Below are positions 18,375 to 25,618 of a DNA stretch of 64,000 nt, one piece after another. Each line of letters starts with the position of its first letter. Positions within the stretch are counted from its first letter, which is position 1. The translations under genes were made by a program, and so were the position numbers. Under the pieces are notes generated by a model that saw only the letters and a program-made list of their open reading frames with translations, was not told the origin of the DNA and searched no databases. The DNA is taken from assembly GCF_003336755.1 (NCBI RefSeq), contig NZ_QMDI01000002.1, forward strand, positions 682,001 through 746,000, in the 5' to 3' direction. Origin of the DNA: Elioraea thermophila (ex Habib et al. 2022). GTDB taxonomy: Bacteria; Pseudomonadota; Alphaproteobacteria; Acetobacterales; Acetobacteraceae.

Positions 18375-18962
18375 GTGTCCGACCCGCTGATCCGCACGCT
18401 GACGGTGATCCTCGAGGAGACGCACCGGGAGGCCGACCGGGCGATCCACCCGCCCACCCGCAAGGCGGCGGCGGTGGCGGTGATCGGCAACCCCTTTGCG
18501 GGCCGCTTCGTCGAGGACCTCTCGGAGCTGATCGAGGTGGGGGCGATGCTGGGCCGGCTGCTCGCGGAACGCGCGGTCGCCGCCCTCGGCATTCCCGGCG
18601 GTACCGTGCACTCCTTCGGCAAGGCGGCGATCGTCGGCGAGGACGGCGAGCTCGAGCACGCCGCCGCCATCCTGCATCCGAAGTTCGGCGCGCCCGTCCG
18701 CGCCGTGCTGGAGAAGGGGCCGGCGCTCATTCCGTCGGCGAAGAAGCGCGGCGGCATCGGCACTGCGATCGACGTCCCCCTCGGCCACAAGGATGCCGCC
18801 TATGTGCGCAGCCATTTCGACGCCATGGAGGTGCGCCTGCCGCACGCGCCGCGGCGCGACGAGATTCTGGTCGCCCTGGTGCTGACCGATAGCGGTCGGC
18901 CCTTGCCGCGCGTCGGCGGGCTCACGGTGGATCAGATCGAAGGGCGCGACGGCTTGCGCTAG
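18375..18962 (+). CDS. Amino acid synthesis family (DUF1185, PF06684) protein
   Basis: The 195-residue protein matches the DUF1185/amino-acid-synthesis family, whose biochemical role is not established. Typical segments are AVAVIGNPFAGRFVEDL, IPGGTVHSFGKAAIVGEDGELEHAAAILHPKFGAP and GTAIDVPLGHKDAAYVRSHFD. I chose the GTG at 18375, five bases after a GGAGG site at 18365-18369, rather than the GTG at 18369 inside that site. It follows the UPF0280 gene by 10 bp in the hydroxylase operon, and family members often accompany similar enzyme sets. Confidence 0.8.
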   Translation: MSDPLIRTLTVILEETHREADRAIHPPTRKAAAVAVIGNPFAGRFVEDLSELIEVGAMLGRLLAERAVAALGIPGGTVHSFGKAAIVGEDGELEHAAAILHPKFGAPVRAVLEKGPALIPSAKKRGGIGTAIDVPLGHKDAAYVRSHFDAMEVRLPHAPRRDEILVALVLTDSGRPLPRVGGLTVDQIEGRDGLR

Positions 18963-18999
18963 AGTGGACCACACGCGACTGGGAAAGGAGGCCCCGACG

Positions 19000-20211
19000 A
19001 TGGCCAAGACGACGCGACGCCTGTTCCTCGCCGCCGCCGGCACGCTCGCCGCACCCGGTTTGATCCGAGCGCAAGGCACGCAGCCGATCCGCATCGGCGA
19101 GATCAACTCCTACACCACCCTGCCCGCCTTCACGATCCCCTATCGCAACGGCTGGCAGCTCCGCGTCGAGCAGATCAACGCGGCGGGCGGCGTGCTCGGT
19201 CGCCCGCTCGAGGTGATCTGGCGGGACGATGCGGGGCGGCCGCAGGACGCGGTGCGCCTCGCCGGCGAACTCCTCGACGCCGAACGGGTCGATCTCCTCG
19301 CCGGAACGTTCTTCTCCCATATCGGCCTCGCCGTTTCCGACTTCGCGCTGCAGCGGCGACGCCTGTTCGTCGCCGCCGAGCCGCTGACCGACGCGCTCGT
19401 GTGGGAGAAGGGCAACCGCTACACCTTCCGCCTCCGTCCATCCACCTACATGCAGGCGGCCATGCTGGTGGAGGAGGCGGCGAAACTGCCCGCCCGGCGC
19501 TGGGTGACGGTGGCACCGAACTACGAATACGGCCAGTCGGCGGTGAAGTGGTTCAAGCAGCTCCTCTCCGCCCGCCGCCCCGACGTCGAGTTCGTCGCCG
19601 AACAGTGGCCTGCGCTTGGGCGCATCGATGCCGGTGCCACCGTCACCGCGCTTGCCCAGGCACGCCCGGATGCGATTTACAACGTCACCTTCGGCGCCGA
19701 TCTCACCAACTTCGTCCGCCAGGGCAACACGCGCGGCCTGTTCGAGCGCCGCACGGTGGTGAGCCTGCTCACGGGCGAGCCCGAGTATCTCGACCCGCTC
19801 GGCGACGAGACCCCGGAGGGCTGGATCGTCACCGGCTATCCGTGGGACCAGGTGAACACGCCTGAACACGCGGCCTTCCGCAGCGCCTACCAGCAACGCT
19901 TCAACGACTACCCCCGTCTCGGCAGCGTGGTCGGCTACGACACCATCACCGCCATCGCCGAGGCGATCAAGCGCGCGGGCTCGCTCGACACGGAGCGCTT
20001 GGTCGAGGCGATGCGCGGCCTGCCCTTCCAGTCGCCGTTCGGGCGCTGCATCTTCCGCGCCATCGACCACCAGTCCACGCTCGGTGCCTTCGTCGGCAAG
20101 ACCGCGCTGCGCGGCGGACGCGGCACGATGGTGGACTGGCGCTACGCCGACGGGGCGAACTACCTGCCGCCCGACGACGAGGTGCGCCGGATGCGCCCGC
20201 AGACCACCTGA
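19000..20211 (+). CDS. ABC transporter substrate-binding protein (amide/branched-chain type)
   Basis: Periplasmic receptor of 403 residues in the type I fold of Leu/Ile/Val and amide/urea-type binding proteins. The N-terminus has a twin-arginine-like signal (TTRRLFLAAAG) ending at IRAQ. Then come IRIGEINSYT, INAAGGVLGRPLEVIWRDDAGRP, YGQSAVKWFK and VVGYDTITAIAEAI, which are typical of the family. Start at 19000 is preceded by AAAGGAG. It is the receptor for the permease and two ATPases that follow, and it lies in the same operon as the hydroxylase, so its ligand is probably the pathway substrate. Confidence 0.9.
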   Translation: MAKTTRRLFLAAAGTLAAPGLIRAQGTQPIRIGEINSYTTLPAFTIPYRNGWQLRVEQINAAGGVLGRPLEVIWRDDAGRPQDAVRLAGELLDAERVDLLAGTFFSHIGLAVSDFALQRRRLFVAAEPLTDALVWEKGNRYTFRLRPSTYMQAAMLVEEAAKLPARRWVTVAPNYEYGQSAVKWFKQLLSARRPDVEFVAEQWPALGRIDAGATVTALAQARPDAIYNVTFGADLTNFVRQGNTRGLFERRTVVSLLTGEPEYLDPLGDETPEGWIVTGYPWDQVNTPEHAAFRSAYQQRFNDYPRLGSVVGYDTITAIAEAIKRAGSLDTERLVEAMRGLPFQSPFGRCIFRAIDHQSTLGAFVGKTALRGGRGTMVDWRYADGANYLPPDDEVRRMRPQTT

Positions 20212-20284
20212 CCCTCACCCCAAGCCACCGTTTCCGTTCCGGGGCCGAGGCGTTCGGCTTCGGCCCACCTACGGGGTCGCGCGC

Positions 20285-22147
20285 GTGGACTTCCTGCTCG
20301 TCCAGTTCCTCACCGGGCTCGCCAACGCCTCCGCCCTGTTCCTGATCGCCTCGGGGCTGACGGTGATCTTCGGCGTGACGCGGGTGGTGAACTTCGCGCA
20401 CGGCTCGTTCTACATGCTGGGCGCCTATCTCGCCTGGACCATCGTGCGTGCCTTGTGGGAATGGGGCGGGCGCGAGCCATGGCTGTTCGTCTCGGGGCTT
20501 CTGCTCGCCGCCCTCGCGGTCGGCGCGATCGGCGCGCTGGTCGAAATGATCCTGCTCCGCCGCATCTATCGCGCGCCGGAACTCTTCCAGCTCCTCGCCA
20601 CCTTCGGCGTGGTGCTGATCGTCCAGGACGTCACCCTCGCCCTCTGGGGTCCCGAGGATTTGCCGCTGCCGCGGCCGCGCTGGCTGCGTGCCTTCGTCGA
20701 GGTCGCCGGCGAACGCTTCCCGCTCTACGACCTGATCCTGATCTTCGTCGGCCCGGTCGTGCTCGGCCTTCTTTGGCTGCTCTTCCAGCGCACGCGCTTC
20801 GGCATCCTGGTGCGGGCCGCGACCCAGGACCGCGAGATGGTCGCCGCCCTCGGCGTGGATCAGCGCGCCCTCTTCACCGGCGTGTTCTTCCTCGGCTCCG
20901 CTCTCGCAGGCCTTGGCGGGGCGATCGTACTGCCCTCGCAGAACGCCAACCTGCAGATGGATCTCGCCATCATCGCCGAGGCCTTCGTCGTCGTCGTGGT
21001 CGGCGGCATGGGCAGCGTGCCGGGCGCCTTCCTCGCCTCGCTGCTGATCGCCGAGGTGCAGGCCTTCGGCATCGTGCTGGTCCCGAAAGCCACCCTCGTC
21101 CTCGTCTTCCTGGTCATGGCGGCGGTGCTGATGGTTCGCCCCTACGGCCTGCTCGGCCGCCCGCAGGCGCATGCGCGGGCACCGACCGGCTCCGTCGCCC
21201 CCGTCATCCGTGCCGCACCGGGCGTGCTGAAGATCGCGGGCGCGATCGCGCTCGCCCTCGCCGCCGCTGCCCCCCTCTATGCCGGGCCCTATGCGCTGAC
21301 GGTGCTGATCGAGCTCGTCGTGTTCATCCTGTTCGCGGCGAGCCTCCATCTGCTGATGGGCCCCGGCGGCGTGGTGAGCTTCGGCCATGCCGCCTATTTC
21401 GGCCTCGGCGCCTATGGGGCCGCCTTGGGCGTTCGTTTCCTTGCCGTGCCGATGGAGGCGGGGCTCGTGCTCGCCCCCCTGCTCGCCGGTCTGTTCGGCG
21501 TCGTGTTCGGCTGGTTCGTCGTCCGCCTCTCGGGCGTTTACCTTGCCATGCTCACGCTTGCTTTCGCGCAGATCGTCTGGGCGGCGGCCTTCCAGTGGGT
21601 GGAACTCACCGGCGGCGACAACGGCATCCTCGGCGTCTGGCCCTCCCCTTGGGCGCGCGACAAGGCGCTGTTCCTGTGGCTCGCGCTCGTGCTCTGCCTG
21701 GGCGCCACCTTGCTCCTGCGCCGCGCGATCTACGCCCCCTTCGGCTACGCGCTCAGGGCCGCGCGCGACTCCGAACTCCGCGCCGAGGCGATCGGCCTCG
21801 ATGCCGCGCGGTTGCGCCTCGTCGCTTTCGTCCTCGCCGCCGTCGCCGCCGGCATCGCGGGCGGCGTCTACGCCTACGCCAAGGGCAGCGTGTTCCCGAC
21901 TTACATTTCGATTCCGAAATCGGTCGATGCCTTGCTCATGGTTCTCCTGGGCGGCGTGCAGACCGTCTCGGGGCCGATCGTCGGCGCAGTCGCCTTCCAC
22001 GGCCTGTTCCTCACCTTGCTGCAGTGGGTCGAATGGTGGCGCGCCGCGTTGGGGCTCGCCATCGTCGCCCTCGTGCTCGCCTTCCCGGAAGGCATCGCGG
22101 GCTTCGTGCAGAGGCGTTGGGAGGCCCGGTTCGGAGCCGCCTCGTGA
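20285..22147 (+). CDS. Fused LivH-LivM ABC permease
   Basis: The 620-residue protein combines both permeases of a branched-chain-type importer. Residues about 1-290 are LivH-like (GLTVIFGVTRVVNFAHGSFYMLGAY, GGMGSVPGAF) and about 310-620 are LivM-like (GPGGVVSFGHAAYFGLGAYGAA, YLAMLTLAFAQI, LLGGVQTVSGPIVGA). Both halves have multiple hydrophobic segments. There is no stop or start between them, so this is a single-chain permease. Start is GTG at 20285; its stop overlaps the GTG of the ATPase gene. Confidence 0.9.
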   Translation: MDFLLVQFLTGLANASALFLIASGLTVIFGVTRVVNFAHGSFYMLGAYLAWTIVRALWEWGGREPWLFVSGLLLAALAVGAIGALVEMILLRRIYRAPELFQLLATFGVVLIVQDVTLALWGPEDLPLPRPRWLRAFVEVAGERFPLYDLILIFVGPVVLGLLWLLFQRTRFGILVRAATQDREMVAALGVDQRALFTGVFFLGSALAGLGGAIVLPSQNANLQMDLAIIAEAFVVVVVGGMGSVPGAFLASLLIAEVQAFGIVLVPKATLVLVFLVMAAVLMVRPYGLLGRPQAHARAPTGSVAPVIRAAPGVLKIAGAIALALAAAAPLYAGPYALTVLIELVVFILFAASLHLLMGPGGVVSFGHAAYFGLGAYGAALGVRFLAVPMEAGLVLAPLLAGLFGVVFGWFVVRLSGVYLAMLTLAFAQIVWAAAFQWVELTGGDNGILGVWPSPWARDKALFLWLALVLCLGATLLLRRAIYAPFGYALRAARDSELRAEAIGLDAARLRLVAFVLAAVAAGIAGGVYAYAKGSVFPTYISIPKSVDALLMVLLGGVQTVSGPIVGAVAFHGLFLTLLQWVEWWRAALGLAIVALVLAFPEGIAGFVQRRWEARFGAAS

Positions 22148-22914
22148 GCAGCATCGCTCCCGTCCTCGAGGCGCGCGGCCTCGTCAAGCGTTTCGGCGGC
22201 GTCGTCGCCGTCGATCAGGTCTCGCTTTCGTTGCGCGCGGGCGAGATGCTCGCCCTGATCGGGCCGAACGGGGCGGGCAAGTCGACCTGCTTCAATCTGC
22301 TCAACGGTCAGCTCCGGGCCGATGCCGGCGAGATCCTGCTCGAGGGCCGTTCCCTCGCCGGGCTGCCGCCGCGTGCGATCTGGCGGCTCGGCGTCGGGCG
22401 CACCTTTCAGATCACCGCCACCTTCGCCTCGATGACGGTGCGCGAGAACGTGCAAGTGGCGCTTCTTTCCCACCATCGCCGGATCTGGCGGTTCTGGCGC
22501 GCCGCACGCCACGCCTTCGTCGCCGAGGCGGAGGCCTTGCTCGACCAGGTCGGCATGCGCGAACAGGCCGATCGCCCCTGCGGCGTGCTCGCCTATGGCG
22601 ACCTCAAGCGCGTGGAACTCGCGATCGCGCTCGCCAACGCTCCGAAGCTCCTCCTGATGGACGAACCGACCGCCGGCATGGCGCCGGCCGAACGCATCGC
22701 CTTGATGGAGCTCACACGACGCCTGGTGCGCGAGCGCGGCATCGCCTGCCTGTTCACCGAACACGACATGGACGTGGTGTTCGGCCACGCCGACCGCATC
22801 CTGGTGATGAACCGCGGCCGGCTGATCGCGGAAGGCGACGCGGCCGCCGTGCGCGCCGATCCGGCGGTGCGCGAGGTCTATCTCGGCTCCGGCACGACCT
22901 CGGGCGGGCACTGA
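22144..22914 (+). CDS. LivG-type ABC transporter ATP-binding protein
   Basis: ATPase of 256 residues: Walker A GPNGAGKST, signature LAYGDLKRVELAIALA (the LivG-type variant of LSGGQ) and Walker B LLLMDEPTAGM, then the H-loop in FTEHDMD. The GTG start overlaps the permease stop. It pairs with the next gene to power the importer. Confidence 0.93.
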   Translation: MSSIAPVLEARGLVKRFGGVVAVDQVSLSLRAGEMLALIGPNGAGKSTCFNLLNGQLRADAGEILLEGRSLAGLPPRAIWRLGVGRTFQITATFASMTVRENVQVALLSHHRRIWRFWRAARHAFVAEAEALLDQVGMREQADRPCGVLAYGDLKRVELAIALANAPKLLLMDEPTAGMAPAERIALMELTRRLVRERGIACLFTEHDMDVVFGHADRILVMNRGRLIAEGDAAAVRADPAVREVYLGSGTTSGGH

Positions 22915-22920
22915 TCGCGC

Positions 22921-23625
22921 ATGCTGGAGATCGCACACCTGAACGCCTTCTACGGCCGCGCCCACATCCTGCGCGACCTTGCGCTTACGGTCGCGCGCGG
23001 CGAGGTGCTCGTCCTCCTCGGGCGCAACGGGGCGGGCAAGTCGACCACGCTGAAGTCGATCATCGGCCTCGTCCGCCCCGCTCCCGGCTCCTCGATCCGC
23101 TTCGCCGGGCGCGAGATCGCGGGCCTCGCGCCGCACCTGATCGCCCGTCTCGGCATCGGCTACGTGCCGGAGGAGAGGCGGATCTTCACCGACCTCACCG
23201 TGATGGAGAACCTCGAAGTGGGCCGCCGTCCGCCGCCCGACGGGCGCGAGCCATGGACGCCGGAACGCCTGTTCGCGCTCTTTCCCAATCTCGCGCGGAT
23301 GAAGGACCGCCCGGGCGGACGGATGAGCGGCGGCGAACAGCAGATGCTGACCATCGCACGCACGCTGATGGGCAACCCCACGCTCCTGCTCCTGGACGAG
23401 CCGTCGGAGGGGCTCGCGCCGGTGATCGTCGAGCAGATGGCGGAGGCGATCGCGGCAGTGAAGCGGGCCGGAGTGACGGTCCTGCTGTCGGAACAGAACC
23501 TGCACTTCGCCGCCCGTGTGGCGGATCGCGCCGCCATCATCGAGAAGGGCGTCATTCGCTGGCAGGGCAGCTTCGCCGACCTCGACGCCGCCCCCGAGGT
23601 CAAGGCGCAGTATCTTTCCGTCTGA
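22921..23625 (+). CDS. LivF-type ABC transporter ATP-binding protein
   Basis: Second ATPase (234 residues) of the same importer: Walker A GRNGAGKST, the YVPEERRIF block diagnostic of LivF, signature MSGGEQQMLTIART, and Walker B LLLLDEPSEGL. It lies six bases after the LivG-like gene and ends the operon. Its last 26 bp overlap the end of the convergent MFS gene, and no terminator hairpin is seen there. Confidence 0.93.
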   Translation: MLEIAHLNAFYGRAHILRDLALTVARGEVLVLLGRNGAGKSTTLKSIIGLVRPAPGSSIRFAGREIAGLAPHLIARLGIGYVPEERRIFTDLTVMENLEVGRRPPPDGREPWTPERLFALFPNLARMKDRPGGRMSGGEQQMLTIARTLMGNPTLLLLDEPSEGLAPVIVEQMAEAIAAVKRAGVTVLLSEQNLHFAARVADRAAIIEKGVIRWQGSFADLDAAPEVKAQYLSV

Positions 23626-24742
23626 ACGCGGCGAGCGCCGGCAGGAAAGCGAGCGCGAGGGCCGAGGCCAGGCCCATCGCGAGGTACGAGGGGCGGCCGA
23701 AGCGGCCATAGAGCGCGCCGGCGACCGGGGTGAGCAGGGCGGTGGCGAGACCAGGGCCGAGCGAGGCGTGCAGCGCCTGCGCCGTCGCCCCCCGCTCCGC
23801 CGGCACGAGCCGCGCGATCAGCCCGGCCGCCCCCAGCATGGTCATGGCGAAGGTCGCCGCATGCAGCGGCTGGATGAGCGCAAGCGCGAGCCCGTCGGCG
23901 GTCGTCGCCGTCAGCGCCCAGCGCAGCACCGCCCCCGCCCCGCCGGCGGCGAGCAGCCCGATCGGGCCAAGGCGCGCGACGATCCGCCGCCCGAACGTCA
24001 GCAGCAGGATCTCCGCCGCCACCGCCTCGACCCAAAGGAGCGCGATCACCGTCGCGGACAGTCCCGCCGCCGCCCAGTCGATGGCGGAGAAGACGTAGTA
24101 GAGGGCGTGGCTGCCCTGGATCAGCCCCGAGACGACGAGCAACAGCAGGAAGGACCGCAGCCGCAGCACGGCCCACACGCCGCCGAAGCCGCGCGCCTGC
24201 GACAAGCCGAGGTCCGGCAAGGCCAGCGCCGAGGCGAACGCCGTCGCCGTGCCGGCGAGCGCGAGCCACGGCACCGCCTCCGCCCCCGTCCGCTCCAGCA
24301 CGAGGCCGCCGGCCAGCGTGGCGAGCAGGAAGGAGAGCGAGCCCGCCGCGCGCATCCGCCCGAAATCGGCTCCCTCGCGCGCGGCGACGCCGAGGGCGAC
24401 GGCATCCGCCAGCGGAAACAGGGGCCCCAAGGCGGCCGACGCCGCGATCACCGCCAACGCCAGCACGGTCCGCCCCAGCTCCGGCAGCATGGCGGCAAAA
24501 GCGACCGCGCCGGCGAGACAGGACAGCGCCGCGGCGAGGCGACGGTCCCCCAAGGCGTCGGCTCCCGCGCCACCAAGGGGTGCGGCGACCAGGCGGGCGA
24601 GTTGCGACGCCCCCATCACGAAACCGAGCGTCCGGGCGGTGAAGCCGCGGGCCTCGAGGAAGAGGGGCAGGAAGGGCAGCGTCACGCCGGGGGCGGCGAA
24701 AATCGCGGCGTAGAAGAGGGCGACCCGTGGCTCGGCGCGCAT
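23600..24742 (-). CDS. MFS transporter (3-phenylpropionate/HcaT-like)
   Basis: Integral membrane protein of 380 residues with about 12 hydrophobic segments. The N-terminal FYAAIFAAPGVTLPFLPLFLEARGF and the duplicated fold resemble the MFS_1-like/HcaT group. Residues around 60-75 (LGDRRLAAAL) correspond to the first cytoplasmic loop. I took the ATG at 24742 as start because the first helix begins there; the longer open frame upstream is antisense shadow. It is convergent with livF and divergent from the DUF1223 gene, so it is its own unit. Substrate cannot be told. Confidence 0.8.
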   Translation of the reverse strand: MRAEPRVALFYAAIFAAPGVTLPFLPLFLEARGFTARTLGFVMGASQLARLVAAPLGGAGADALGDRRLAAALSCLAGAVAFAAMLPELGRTVLALAVIAASAALGPLFPLADAVALGVAAREGADFGRMRAAGSLSFLLATLAGGLVLERTGAEAVPWLALAGTATAFASALALPDLGLSQARGFGGVWAVLRLRSFLLLLVVSGLIQGSHALYYVFSAIDWAAAGLSATVIALLWVEAVAAEILLLTFGRRIVARLGPIGLLAAGGAGAVLRWALTATTADGLALALIQPLHAATFAMTMLGAAGLIARLVPAERGATAQALHASLGPGLATALLTPVAGALYGRFGRPSYLAMGLASALALAFLPALAAFRRKDTAP

Positions 24743-24841
24743 GGCGCGAGCATCCGGGGCCAAGCCCGGTGCGACAAGCGGGGCCGGCCTTTCACGCGGC
24801 TTTGCCTTGGCCAGCCCTGCCCCCTCCGCGATTGTCCCCCC

Positions 24842-25558
24842 ATGCCGCGTCTCGTCCTCGTCGTGCTGATCCTCGCCTCCGTCCTGCCCGCACGCGGCGG
24901 GGCGACGGAGCGGACGGGGCCGGTCGTGCTCGAACTGTTCACGAGCCAGGGCTGTTCCGCCTGTCCGCCGGCGGATGCGCTGCTCGGCCTGCTCGGGCGT
25001 CGCGAGGGCATCATCGCGCTCGCCTTCCACGTGCCGTACTGGGATCACATGGGCTGGCGCGATCCGTTCGCGCTGCCGGTCTCCGCCCAGCGCCAGCGCG
25101 CCTATGCGCGCAGCCTGAAGCAGCGGTCGATCTATACGCCGCAGATGGTCGTGCAGGGGGCGGCGGAGACGATCGGCCACGACCACGCCGCGGTCGAGCG
25201 GCTGATCGCCGCCGCCCCGCGCATCGGCACCATCGGAGTGAGCGTGCTGAACCGAACGCCGCCGGTGCTCGCCCTGCGCATTCCCGCCCTCGAGGAGCCG
25301 CTGATCGAGGCCCAGCTTTGGGTCGCGGCCTATCTCGCCCACCAGGTGGTCCACGTGGCGAACGGGGAGAATGCCGGCCACACGCTGCAGCACGCCTTCG
25401 TCGTGCGCTGGGCCTCGCCGGTGGCGCGGCTCGATGCCGCTCCGGTCGAGCTCAATCTCACCGTGCCGGAAGCGGAGCGTGCCGACGGGATCGCCGTTCT
25501 CCTGCATGGGCCGCGCCAGGGCCCCCTGCTCGCCGCCGGGCGCGTCGCGCTGCGCTGA
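24842..25558 (+). CDS. DUF1223 exported thioredoxin-like protein
   Basis: 238-residue secreted protein. A signal peptide (about 1-22, ending ARGGA) precedes VVLELFTSQGCSACPPADALL, the DUF1223 signature with a CSAC pair in a thioredoxin-like position. YWDHMGWRDPFA and YTPQMVVQG follow, also characteristic. The family is widespread in alphaproteobacteria; function unknown. The ATG at 24842 was chosen because the signal peptide begins there. Confidence 0.85.
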   Translation: MPRLVLVVLILASVLPARGGATERTGPVVLELFTSQGCSACPPADALLGLLGRREGIIALAFHVPYWDHMGWRDPFALPVSAQRQRAYARSLKQRSIYTPQMVVQGAAETIGHDHAAVERLIAAAPRIGTIGVSVLNRTPPVLALRIPALEEPLIEAQLWVAAYLAHQVVHVANGENAGHTLQHAFVVRWASPVARLDAAPVELNLTVPEAERADGIAVLLHGPRQGPLLAAGRVALR

Positions 25559-25618
25559 CCGCGCGGGGGTGGTTTCGGCGTTGCACGCCACCGCCCATCT
25601 CGGCCACCTTCCGTGTCG

